Below, piece after piece: positions 20,576 through 30,528 of a stretch of 64,000 nucleotides of DNA. A program made the translations under genes and the position numbers. The DNA lies in contig BCJJ01000005.1 of assembly GCA_039545355.1 (NCBI GenBank), positions 867,008-931,007 of the forward strand, written 5' to 3'. This stretch comes from Trichosporon coremiiforme (Eukaryota; Basidiomycota; Tremellomycetes; Trichosporonales; Trichosporonaceae). A model generated the notes under the pieces. That model saw nothing but the letters and a program-made list of their open reading frames with translations, was not told where the DNA came from and searched no databases. The stretch's first letter is position 1, and every line of letters begins with the position of its first letter.

Positions 20576-23500
20576 TTAGTCCGACTCCTCCGTGTCGGGC
20601 TCGCGGACACCGCCGTATGTGAGCCAGTTGAGCTTGCGCAGACGGCGACGCTCCTCCTGCGCCTTGATCTCGTTACGCGTCTTTTTCTTCTTCTTCTTGG
20701 GCTTGAGCGCCAGCTTCTGCAGGCGCTTGATGTCCTCCTCCTCGTCGGCCGAGTTGACCGCCGAGGGGGCGGCAGAGTTGGCGGCAGAGGTAACGGCAGA
20801 GGTGACGGCGCTCGAGGCGACGTCAGGGGTTGCGACGCCGGCGGGCGTGAGCGCACCGCGGGGCGTACCGCGGGTAGAGGGGACGCGCGAGCCAGGCTGC
20901 GACGGGCTGTCGAACGCGTCGTCGGCGAGATTCTGCTTGCCCCTGTGGGTGAGCTCTCCGTTCTCGACGTGCCAGATCTCGGGGCAGAGGGCGGAGACGA
21001 ACTCCTGCGAGTGCGAGATGATGCACACGGCTCCTCCCCACTCCTTGATCGCGACAGCGAGACCACCGAGCGCCTCACGGTCCAAGAAGTTGGTAGGCTC
21101 GTCAAGGAACAGACACTGCGGCCTGTTGAACATGGACGCGGCAATGACAACCTTGACTTTTTGGCCGCCACTTAACCCAGACATCTCGTTGTACTGCGCG
21201 ATGTCACCGTCGAGACCGACAGCCTCGAGAACCTCACGGACAGCGACGGCAGAGGTGTCGCGCTGACCGGCACCCTCGCGCGAGGACTCAAGGTCGTCGA
21301 ACTGGGTGACGAGCTTCTGGAAGCCCTTCTCGATAAGAGTCTCGCGGGGAATCCAGGCGTTGTACTTGTGGTCGTAGCCCTTGAACTTGACTTCGTACTG
21401 GAACGACTTCTTGAGCTTCTGGCGACCGAGAAGCGACTCGATCTTGCGGAGCTCGCCGTTCTTGCCCTCGATCGGGCGGTCCATCATCTCCTTGTCGGCG
21501 TCGGTGAGCTTGCGCGTCGCCTTCTCCATCATCTCACGGTCGTGACCGTCCTGGTAACGCCACTGGATGTACTGAACTGCAGTCTTGTCCAGGTGCTCGT
21601 TGATGTGGTGGAACGCGTGCTGGGCGACGTAACCGACACGGAGCGCGGGGTGCTTGTGCACGGAGCCCTCCTGGGGCATGGTCTCGCCGGTCATGAGCTT
21701 GATGAGCGTCGACTTTCCGGCACCGTTCGGGCCGACGATACCGACACGAGACGAGAGCGAGAGCGAACACGAGGCGTTCTTGATCGACGGGCGGGGCGCG
21801 CCAGGGTACGTGAAGGTACAGTTGACAAGCTTCAGGATGGCACGGGTGTTGGAGCGGACACCAACAAGGTTACCCGGAGGAGGGAAGGAGAACTTGATCG
21901 AGGTCGCGGCAAGAGTGTAGTACGACTTGGCCGAGGGGACCTTCTCGACGAACTTGGAGAGGTTGCCAGGGTAGTAGACAAGCTTCTTCTGCTCGTAGTG
22001 GATGATGTCGGTACAGACGTTGTCGAGGAAACCAGAGTCGTGCGAGACGATCATGCAGGTGATGTCCTTGAGGTTGTTGAGGTAGTCCTCGAGCCAGGCG
22101 ACAGTCTGGACGTCCAGGTGGTTGGTAGGCTCATCGAGCAGAAGAATGTCGGGGTTGACGAGCATACCACGGGCGAGCTCGAGCTTCATCTTCCAACCAC
22201 CAGAGAGCGACGAGACGGGGTGGGTCTGCTTCTCCTCGGTGAAGCCGACGGAGAGAAGCATGTCGGCGATCGTCTTGCGGTCAATGTGCTTGAGCTTCTC
22301 AGAGTTGCAGAGGAAGTCGATGATGGACGACGAAGTGTCCTCACCCTGGAGGGCGTGCTCAACCATGACGCACTTGAGTTCGTCCTCGGAGGGGAAGCCC
22401 TCGACCTTCCCGTCACGGATAGCCTTCATGAGGGTAGATTTTCCGGCACCGTTGGCAGCACAGATACCGTAGCGGTGGCCGCGGCGGAGCTTAAGGTTGG
22501 TGTGGTTCAGGAGTAGGAGACCACCGTAAGCAAGCGAGAACTGCAGGTCACAGACGACCTCGGCGCCGTCATCCTCCTCGGGCTCGTCGGAAGCGAACTT
22601 CTGCTTGTCGATAGCAAGGAAAGCCTTGCGGATCTCGGTGGCAGCCTCGGCACCAGCCTCAGAGCCGAGGAGGAGCTTGCAGAAGCCGCCAACGGCCTTG
22701 CCCTCCCAGACGGAGGCGACGAAGTTGCGGGCCTCGACGAGGTCAGCAATGACGTTGGCCGCAAACTCGAGGGCACCGGCAGCAACGGGGTGGCCGGGGT
22801 ACGACATGGTAACGGGGACAGTGGGCTTCTCGGCAAGACCCTCGACCTTGAGGATCGGGGCAATGACGGCGAGAGCCTCGTTAACGCCAGCGATGATGTC
22901 GCGGGGAGGGAGAGGAGTGGCAGTGGCCGAGGCACCGGCTCCGAGCAGAATGTCGAGTGCGGTCTGGGCGAAGGCACGAATCTCGGGGAAGGCGGCACCG
23001 GTGGCAATGTGCTCGACACCGGTGACGAGACCACCGAGGTAGCGGGCAGCAACCGTGGGGTCACGAACGAGCTTGACCAGGTTACCGATAACAATACAGG
23101 TCATGCGCTGAGTGTCGGTGGAGCGCTCCTTCAGGGCACGGGTGAGGAGAGGGACCATGACGGCAAGGGTCGGGCCGGTGACCTCGGCGACGAAGGTGGT
23201 CGACGAGAGGGTCTTGATCGTGCCAGGGACGTTGGTCGGCGAGGCCATGGCGCCGACAAGCGACGAGATGTGCTTGAGGACGTCAGGGTTGGGGAGGGTA
23301 CCACAGAGGGTGGTGGCGGCCTTCGTGGCAGCAGCCGAGACCTCGGCCTTGGTGTCATGCATGGCCTTCTCAACGATGGGGAGGACCTCACCGAGCTCGG
23401 CAGCGACAAGCTCGGTGGTGGCGGGCTTGACGATCTCCTCGATGGCCTTGCAGGCGGCGACCTTGGAGCGCCAACCCTTGCTCTCGTCAAGCTCGCGGGC

Positions 23501-23917
23501 AAAGGCATGGATAAGCGGGCGGGTGGCCTCAGGAGAGGCGGCCTTAACGAGGGCCTTGATGGCCGAGTTGACGGCCGAGCGGACGGGCTGTCCCTTGTCC
23601 ATGGACAGGGCGAGGAGCGAGTGGAGGATGGGGACGAAGACGCCCTCAATACCGGCTCCGAGAGAGCGGCACAGCCTCTCAACGAGGACGGGGGCGGACT
23701 CGCGCTCAAAGCCAGACTTGGAGGCGGCCCAGAGCTGGATCACATCGACAACCTTGCCTTCCTCGATTGCGTCGAGCGTCCTCGGCGCCTTCTTCAGCTC
23801 GAGGGCGATGGCGTCGGCGATGCCCTTGGCGTCGACATTGCTGGGGGCGGCGGCGAGCTTGGCAAAGTCCTCAGCGAGGGGTGTGGCCGGGAGGGGTGTG
23901 GTAGTCGCGGTGGGCAT
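20576..23917 (-). CDS. eEF3-family ABC-F ATPase, New1/Elf1 type (1113 aa)
   Basis: A single 3342-bp exon. The N-terminal 400 residues are HEAT-like repeats. The first nucleotide-binding domain has Walker A (ANGAGKSTLMKAI, about residue 485), signature LSGGWKMKLELARG and Walker B LLLDEPTNHLD (about 592). The second has GPNGAGKSTLIKLM (about 727), LSGGQKVKVVIAA and LFLDEPTNFLD (about 940). A chromodomain-like insertion (YEVKFKGYDHKYNAWIPRE, about 840-870) lies inside the second domain. The order matches fungal eEF3, which drives E-site tRNA release, but the wording of the insertion and of NEMSGLSGGQKVK is closer, from memory, to New1/Elf1, which act in translation termination or recycling. The tail has Lys-rich KPKKKKKKT. 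No Q/N-rich prion domain is present at the N-terminus. True eEF3 would then be elsewhere. Confidence 0.85.
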   Translation of the reverse strand: MPTATTTPLPATPLAEDFAKLAAAPSNVDAKGIADAIALELKKAPRTLDAIEEGKVVDVIQLWAASKSGFERESAPVLVERLCRSLGAGIEGVFVPILHSLLALSMDKGQPVRSAVNSAIKALVKAASPEATRPLIHAFARELDESKGWRSKVAACKAIEEIVKPATTELVAAELGEVLPIVEKAMHDTKAEVSAAATKAATTLCGTLPNPDVLKHISSLVGAMASPTNVPGTIKTLSSTTFVAEVTGPTLAVMVPLLTRALKERSTDTQRMTCIVIGNLVKLVRDPTVAARYLGGLVTGVEHIATGAAFPEIRAFAQTALDILLGAGASATATPLPPRDIIAGVNEALAVIAPILKVEGLAEKPTVPVTMSYPGHPVAAGALEFAANVIADLVEARNFVASVWEGKAVGGFCKLLLGSEAGAEAATEIRKAFLAIDKQKFASDEPEEDDGAEVVCDLQFSLAYGGLLLLNHTNLKLRRGHRYGICAANGAGKSTLMKAIRDGKVEGFPSEDELKCVMVEHALQGEDTSSSIIDFLCNSEKLKHIDRKTIADMLLSVGFTEEKQTHPVSSLSGGWKMKLELARGMLVNPDILLLDEPTNHLDVQTVAWLEDYLNNLKDITCMIVSHDSGFLDNVCTDIIHYEQKKLVYYPGNLSKFVEKVPSAKSYYTLAATSIKFSFPPPGNLVGVRSNTRAILKLVNCTFTYPGAPRPSIKNASCSLSLSSRVGIVGPNGAGKSTLIKLMTGETMPQEGSVHKHPALRVGYVAQHAFHHINEHLDKTAVQYIQWRYQDGHDREMMEKATRKLTDADKEMMDRPIEGKNGELRKIESLLGRQKLKKSFQYEVKFKGYDHKYNAWIPRETLIEKGFQKLVTQFDDLESSREGAGQRDTSAVAVREVLEAVGLDGDIAQYNEMSGLSGGQKVKVVIAASMFNRPQCLFLDEPTNFLDREALGGLAVAIKEWGGAVCIISHSQEFVSALCPEIWHVENGELTHRGKQNLADDAFDSPSQPGSRVPSTRGTPRGALTPAGVATPDVASSAVTSAVTSAANSAAPSAVNSADEEEDIKRLQKLALKPKKKKKKTRNEIKAQEERRRLRKLNWLTYGGVREPDTEESD

Positions 23918-24736
23918 GGCGGAAAACGCTGCGCGATTTTGTGCTTTTGTGTTGGTGACAATAGGAGTTACAGATTAGGTCCGGGAGTCGATATCGTATA
24001 CAGCGTNNNNNNNNNNNNNNNNNNNNNNNNNNNNNNNNNNNNNNNNNNNNNNNNNNNNNNNNNNNNNNNNNNNNNNNNNNNNNNNNNNNNNNNNNNNNNN
24101 NNNNNNNNNNNNNNNNNNNNNNNNNNNNNNNNNNNNNNNNNNNNNNNNNNNNNNNNNNNNNNNNNNNNNNNNNNNNGGGGGGGGTAGAGTGGTGAATGTT
24201 TAGTCGGTGACGCCTTCGCGGCGGAGAAGAGATGAGGAGTAGAGGGTAAGAGGAGAAGGGAGGGCGGGGGGAGGAGAAGGAGGAGTGTGAGGAAAGCGAT
24301 GAGCGGAATGCGGGCGAGATATTTGAGGATGGTACTATGAAACCGGTGGAGGGGGCCCGACCCGTAAAAATTAGGCCGGTGTCACGTGATGCGGACCAAG
24401 CGGGCCGTACCTCGTTCCTTCTGCACGTGGCTAACCGGCTGAAGCGACAAGACTAGCGCCGACCAAGATCGCGACATCCATCACACCATTGCAGATCGCC
24501 GGCGCAGATCGAATCGACTCGCGGCCTGACGCACGTCAACGCTTTCCTCTTTCGACAACACTCCAATACACTCGACACACTACTTTCCTCCTCGGCATCC
24601 AGCCCTTTATCCATCCTCATCTCCCATTGTTCTCGCCGCCTCCTAGTAACGAACGAAAGCAACTTCAGACAACCTCCACTTTCGCCACCCCAGACCTTTC
24701 CGAACCTCAGCGCAGCGCACGCGAGCAGCGGGCAAC
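23918..24736. other. Divergent promoter region with assembly gap
   Basis: Promoters of the New1-like gene (minus) and the Dug3-like gene (plus) lie here, split by 170 N. Downstream of the gap the DNA is A/G-rich, then contains GTCACGTGATG near 24379, an E-box-like CACGTG. A C/T-rich leader precedes the ATG at 24737. No gene is seen. Confidence 0.55.
24007..24176. other. Assembly gap (170 N)
   Basis: Unresolved bases, followed immediately by an eight-base G run at 24177-24184. This suggests that a homopolymer or strong secondary structure stopped the assembly. The gap length may be nominal. Confidence 0.98.
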
Positions 24737-26094
24737 ATGTGCCGATTCGTGAGCTCCTCATCTCGTTCACCAGCTAACTCCAGATTGTGTACAAGGGAAG
24801 CGAGCCGATCCAGATGTCGCACCTGGTGACGCGGCCGCGGCACAGCATCATCAACCAAGCGTTCGAGAGCAAGCTCCGCTTTCCCTCTGCGCGACCACTG
24901 AACGCAGACGGCTTCGGGATCGGGTGGTACGACCCTGTTCTCGCTGGACAGCCCTCTCTGCTCCTGGCGGGAGAGGAGGACTCGACGCCGACGACGCCGC
25001 AGCCGACCTCGCCCCAGATCGCGGCTACGGCTGTTGCGGATGCGGCCGTAGCGTCTGGAGCGGTAGACCCGACACTGCGGACGGACACGCCGTCCCCCCT
25101 CGACGCTGGCACGGGCGGTGTGTCCGCGTGTGTCAACGGCGCCGTGTCCCCTGTCGCGGACGACGATGTGACGGAAGCCGAGCGCGTGGCGTCGGTACGG
25201 CATTTGCGCAAGCGGGAACGGGAGGAGGAGGACGAGCGGCCTTGTGTCTTCAAGTCCATCTCTCCGGCATGGAGCAACGCGAACCTCCTCCGGCTGGCCG
25301 AGAAGATCCGCTCCCCCTTGATCTTTGCTCACGTGCGCGCGTCGACAATGTCCGGCGCGCCAAGCGAGGATAATTGCCACCCATGGGTGTTCGACCGGCT
25401 CATGTGGATGCACAACGGGGAGATCAACGAGTTCCCACGCATCAAGCGCGCACTACAAGCGGCATTGCCGGAGGAACTCTTCCTCTTTCCCGCTGGGTAC
25501 ACCGACGCCGAGTGGGCATTCATGGTCTTCCTTTCGCATCTGCGGGATCCGCACGCCAAGCACTTCACGCACGCCGAGCTCAGAGACGCCATGATGAAGA
25601 CGATCCGCACGATCAACGACCTGAGTAAGGAGGCGGGGATCACAGGACCCTCTCTCATGAATTTCGTCGTGTCTGACGGACACACGATCATCGCCACGAG
25701 ATACATTAGCTCGAGGACGAGCGAGGCGAGTTCCCTCTTTTTCTCCTCTGGCACCAGCTTCGATGAGTACGACCCCGGAGAGGGCATGTACCGCATGACC
25801 AAGGCGGATAAGCGCGAGCGCATAATCATGGTTGCATCTGAGCCGCTTACGTTCGAGAGCAAGGACTGGATCGAGGTCAAGACCAACACCATGGTTGTCA
25901 TTACGCCGAATGTGAGTTTCTGATGCGGCGGGCGATAACTGACAAGGCAGATGAATCTCCTCCAGATCCCCATTATTGACGAGTACTGGGTCTCGCCGCA
26001 GGACCCCGCCGCGCACCACCGTGACCCCGAGTTCGCGATTCAGTCTGGCTACGGCTTGGGCTTCAATTACAACCGTTCCGCCATTGCGGTTTAG
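24737..26094 (+). CDS. DUG3: Class II glutamine amidotransferase, Dug3-like (427 aa)
   Basis: Exons are 24737-24748, 24784-25911 and 25951-26094. The first coding exon is only 12 nt (MCRF); a 35-nt intron with a CTAAC branch joins it to IVYKGSEPIQMSHLVTRP. Cys2 is the expected N-terminal nucleophile. Family motifs follow: HSIINQAFESKLRF, NADGFGIGWYDP, PLIFAHVRAST, NCHPWVFDRLMWMHNGEI and a helical C-terminal half. Dug3 acts with Dug2 in cytosolic glutathione breakdown. The protein is longer than yeast Dug3 because of a low-complexity Thr/Pro/Ala insertion at about residues 70-145 inside the amidotransferase fold. It converges with the next gene, with 335 bp between stops. Other class II amidotransferases are possible, but the N-terminus fits Dug3 best. 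Confidence 0.88.
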
Positions 26095-26429
26095 ATACAT
26101 CATTCAGCACAGCATATGCATTATACATCAGTATCACACGCAGCGACGCATTATCTATCGGTTGCATGGTATGGTTATCAACTATACGCACGCGATTGTT
26201 CGCGCTGCTCACCGCAGCATTACCTCATACACAGGGGGAGGATTCTCGGACACGTTGGATTTCGTCTGGAGGAGAGGCTGGTTCTAGAGGAAGAAAAGCA
26301 TATAAGAGATTGAAACAGACAACAAGACGGAGAACGAAAGACATCCCGGAAAATCCCAAATGTGATAAGATAGTTGACAGATTAGGAGAGGGTGAGGCTC
26401 AGTTGCCCCTGGGTCGCAGACAAGTCTTC
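26095..26429. other. Convergent 3' region
   Basis: About 335 bp, AT-richer than the surroundings, holding two 3' UTRs. No gene is seen. Confidence 0.55.
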
Positions 26430-29400
26430 CTACGACTTGGTCTCGACGAGCGTGTGGGGCAGACCGTCCTGCTGCTGCGCAGCCGCGGCCAAGGTGGTAG
26501 AGGGAGTAGGAGTAGGGTCGGACGAAGCCGAGGGAGGTTCAGGACTAGCCTCGGGGACAGGGAGAGCAGGGAGGTTCTTCATGGTGATCTCAGGGCTCAG
26601 GCTGCCGACGGTCGTACCCTTGCTCGATTTCCTGCTGACGATCCGTTTGCCGCTGCCGGCGGACAGCGAGCTGCGGTGCGTCTTCACCTTGAGCTTGGGC
26701 GAGCCGTTCGGTGTCTGCAGCTCTGAGACGTTCTCCCCGCTCGGGGCGCTGCGCTCGTTGGCGAGCCACTCGGCCACGCGGTCCCGCTGATCGGTGACCA
26801 AGATCGAGTCGCGCGATACGCCGAGTTGTGTCAGCAGAGCGTCGACGAGCACCTGGCACTCGCGGACAGTGGTCGCGTTCTCGAGCATGGAGCGAAGAGG
26901 GGCAATCTCGGAGACGTGGACGTAGCCGCCGTCGATCTTGTCCTCAAAGCCGCTGTTCTGCGACGAAGTCGGCGAGGACTTGGGTGACTGGGTTTGGCCA
27001 GAGAGCTCCGCGACGCGGTCATGGCGAGGCGGCTGCGCAGCAAGCGAGGCGAGAGACGCCGCCTTAATGGTGGCATCGGGCGCCATGTCCGGCAGGTGCT
27101 CGTCGATGGGAGGCTCGGGCAACTTGCGCATAGTCGGCGACTTGCTCTCAACTGGCGTTTCGAGAATCGAGCTGTTCTCAGGCGACTCGGGGATCGTGGA
27201 GGTCGGCGACGCGAACTCCTGCTTGGAGAACCTGCGAGGGCTAGCAATCGCTGTCGGGCTGGTGCTGTTGGGAGGGCGCGTCAGTTCCCTAGACTGACGG
27301 CGCTCTTCGGGACGCTCGGGCAGCGGTCGCATAGATAGGCGAGAGCTCTGGGAGGTGGCAGGGCTCGGAATCAATGGGCTGGGAGCCTCAGAGTGGATGG
27401 TCGAAGGAACTGCAGGAAGCTCTGGAGGCATGGGCCATGTAGCTTCCTGCATGAGCGACGGGGTGTCAGTGATCCTGGGCGAGCTCTTGATGGAAGGCGC
27501 GGTGTGGACGGACGGCGATGTCTCGTCAGACGGCGGTCCAGCGACGTCGGGCTGCACAGTAGGCTGCTCCTGAGGAATCTGCTCCAGGCCTTTTGGCGCC
27601 TCGACCTGCTCCTCCACCTCTGGCTCCTTCAGCTGCTCGACTTCGTCAACGTTCGTCGCAACAACAGGAGACTTCGGCGGAGAAAGAGTCTCCGACTTCA
27701 GCAGAGAAGCGTCCGATCCCACGGGCAGGTTGTACTCAAGCTCGGACGACGCAAGCTCATCCGAGCGCTCGCTCTCGAGGATCGAAGGAGGCATGCCGAT
27801 GCCGAGACCTCCCAGGCCAAGACCAAGCGCTCTCGAGGATGCGCTTGCCGAGTCTGCTGGATCCTCCTCGACCTCACTGAGCCGCGGCTTGGAGGAAGAC
27901 AGCAGCGGGGACGTCAGGCCCTTGGAGGACACCGATGTGCGCCTCTGTCGAGCAGGCTCCGTCACATGGTGCGCCCACTTGCGCATTAACGACGGCTTCC
28001 GCAGGACATCCTTTGCGGAAGCGGACGAGCCGGCGGGAGGCGATGTTGGGATCGATGACGCGGTTCCGACACTGCTTACGGACCGCTGCGAGCGCAGGCT
28101 CTTGGGGCCACTGTTACTAAAGTTCGGGCCTAGTGACTGGTTTGAGGAAGAGCCTGGGAATGGCTTGCCCTTGTTGAGGTCGGCGGATGACACGGGCTGG
28201 CGATCTCCCCAAGGCATCTTCAGAAGCGCGGCAGGAGGGTCGTGAGGGTCGACCCGGTCTCTCCGGTAGGGTCCTATCCTTGCCATGAGATCCTTGAACT
28301 TGTGCTTCTTCGACTGCTCTCGCTGAGACTCCTCGCCGCTGTGCGGCGCACTTGCAGAGCGCAGCGGCGGAGCCGTGGTCGACAGGAAATTCGCCAGGTC
28401 ACGAGACTGCTGCCGAGCTTCCATCTGGTCTGTCCGCGAGTTCCGGGCCATGCGGTAGGTACCGCTGGGACCACGGTCAGACAGTCCTTCGCTGGCAGAT
28501 CGAACAGGAGCTGGCGGTCGAGACTCTGTTCTATTGGCCGGCTCCGGTTTCGGCTCCTGCATCTCAGGCGAGGTGGTTAGCTGAGGGGTGGACATCAGGG
28601 CTGATACCGGACGAGATCCCGGATCCACAACCACGGCTGGGATCTGGGTCAGCTCTGATCCAGGTGATCCGACTACGTCTGTTGCCTCTGGCGGTTCTGG
28701 CGACGCCTTGATGAGCTCCATGAGCGTCGGGCCGCTGCTGGATGTGTCCTCCTCTTCCAGCGGTTCGTCTATGGTCGCTCTTCGTGGCCGAAGTTTCAGG
28801 CTGTTCGGAGACCACCCGGCGTTACCAGCGGTCCAACTTTGTCGTCCTGCGAGCACGCGATGGCTTGGTCGACTGGACTCTCCCGAGCTTTGTGTTGATG
28901 CAGTGATTAAAGATGACTCGCTGGAAGACTGGTTGGCGTTGCCTCCGTCACCGGGAAGACGGGAGAGGGGCGTCGCTGAGGGAGACGTCAACGTGTTCTG
29001 TACGTAGTCAGCAAAACGCGCACCCCTAGTAACTATCGCAACGACTCACATCCAGCGTGCTGAAACGGGACGGTGTCAGACTGACGCGCATGGTTTCACC
29101 ACTGCGGAGGAAGGCTTCGAAGTCCGCATCCGCGGCGCTCAACGTAACGTCCGTTACTGAGTCCTCCTTGGTGTGTCCATGACCGATCGGGAAACTGGGG
29201 ATGCCCAGAATGCTCGTCGCCCGCTTGTGGTTGTTTTTGGTGCCCTTGGCGACGTTCCGCAGATTCTTGTAGAAGTTCTCGCTGACTGGTCTCGAGCCGT
29301 CCTTGCCAAGCGCAGCGGGGTCCTCCACAGTCTGCGATCCGAGAGAGCTCTTAGATCCGATCTCCACATCGGCGGTCCCCGTTTTCTGCGGCGCGGTTGA

Positions 29401-30528
29401 CTGGCTCACTGTTCGCGACTTCTTTGCTCCAGGGTGCTTCTTCGATGGTGTCTGTGCGATGATCTCTTCGATCTCTGTTCGGACTGAGGGTCAGCGAATA
29501 TTCGGCAGTCGAGCGCTTCTGTTGCGCAAGCACCTACTCTTCATCCGCTTGAAGAAGAAGTACAGGCAGTCGTCCTCGCACAGCGCCGTGTAGAGGTGCT
29601 GCACGTCGGCCGCCATCACCGCCGAGTCTCGGCCCACGACCTGCGCAATCTTCTGCAGGAGATGTTCGGAAATGTGCCTGGTAGGTTGTCAGTAACTTGT
29701 TCTTCGCCGCCCACATCTGCGCCTCCGCCGTGCGCACCGGTCTTGTTTAGGACGGAAGGAAGGGGTCGAGCGCCGAATCTACTCACTCGACCATGGCCGT
29801 GAGCCACAGAGCTGCAGGGGTCACAGTCTCCTCTGCGATGTCGCCACCGGCCTCCGCCCAGGCCTCGATGATGCGTAGCTCCTCCCTGCGGTCTGGTGGG
29901 GTAGGTGCGAAAGACTGCGGGCAAGGTCAGCGACAGCTCCTGCACGTCACAGGGTGATTGGGACTCACAGACAACATGGCGACCTTGAGGCGCATGAGCT
30001 GGTTCGCTTCCGCCAGGGGGAACTCGATCCCAGCAGACTCCATGGCCCCAACCATTCCTCGGCCGTTGCCGTCAGGAGGGAAGCCCGACTGGCCCCGTTG
30101 GGCAGTGGGGTGCCCCTCATACCATGACCTCAGCTCAAGCTCAGCCTCGCCGACAACAGCACGGCCCAGGGGTCCAAGCGACGCCTGCTGTACCTGGGAC
30201 TCGGGTGTGGGCAAAGAGCCGAGAGCGCCCTGGACGCCGCGATAGCGAAAGTGCTCGGGGTTGATGGACTTGGCCGTGGTCACGGTCGCAATAATGAGTT
30301 CATCGAGAAACGCATTGACGATCTGCAGCGTCTGGGGCTGCACCGTTGTCGGTCGGAGGTCAGACAGAAGGGACGTGGCGGAGGACTCTGACACAATAGA
30401 GAATGCTGTTCGTTAGAACTGATTCAGAGCTGTCCCGCAACAGCGTGCTCGGCGCGGCTGCGCCTGCGGGTGACTGATGGCCGACTAGCACCAGTGTCGC
30501 TGCCCAGCTGTTGCTACTCACTGGACAT
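26430..30528 (-). CDS. Large Ser/Pro-rich protein of unknown function (1231 aa, 6 exons)
   Basis: Exons 30528-30522, 30387-29969, 29914-29787, 29677-29538, 29483-29050 and 28997-26430 join in frame to 1231 residues. The first coding exon is 7 nt (ATGTCCA). Residues 1-235 form a folded helical domain: LQIVNAFLDELIIATV, AVVGEAELELRSWYE, IIEAWAEAGGDIAEE, LWLTAMVEHISEHLLQKIAQ and CEDDCLYFFFKRMK. The remainder is largely disordered and rich in Ser, Pro and Glu, with many SP and TP sites. A final short helical region (RSMLENATTVRECQVLVDAL) precedes a polar tail. The helical N-terminal layout recalls uncharacterised filamentous-fungal proteins with a histone-fold-like helix pair, but I cannot name the family. 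Many SP/TP sites suggest regulation by proline-directed kinases, which is inference. Confidence 0.78.

Noticed and set aside
21368..22516. 382-codon plus-strand frame
   Set aside because: It is the antisense shadow of the New1-like ABC gene; the Leu/Val/Glu/Arg-rich style reflects the opposite strand's codons.
22790..24187. 465-codon plus-strand frame running through the gap
   Set aside because: Antisense to the New1-like gene and extended only because N bases are read as unknown residues.
28242..28580. Plus-strand frames inside the 1231-aa gene
   Set aside because: Antisense shadows of a gene with supported splice junctions on the minus strand.
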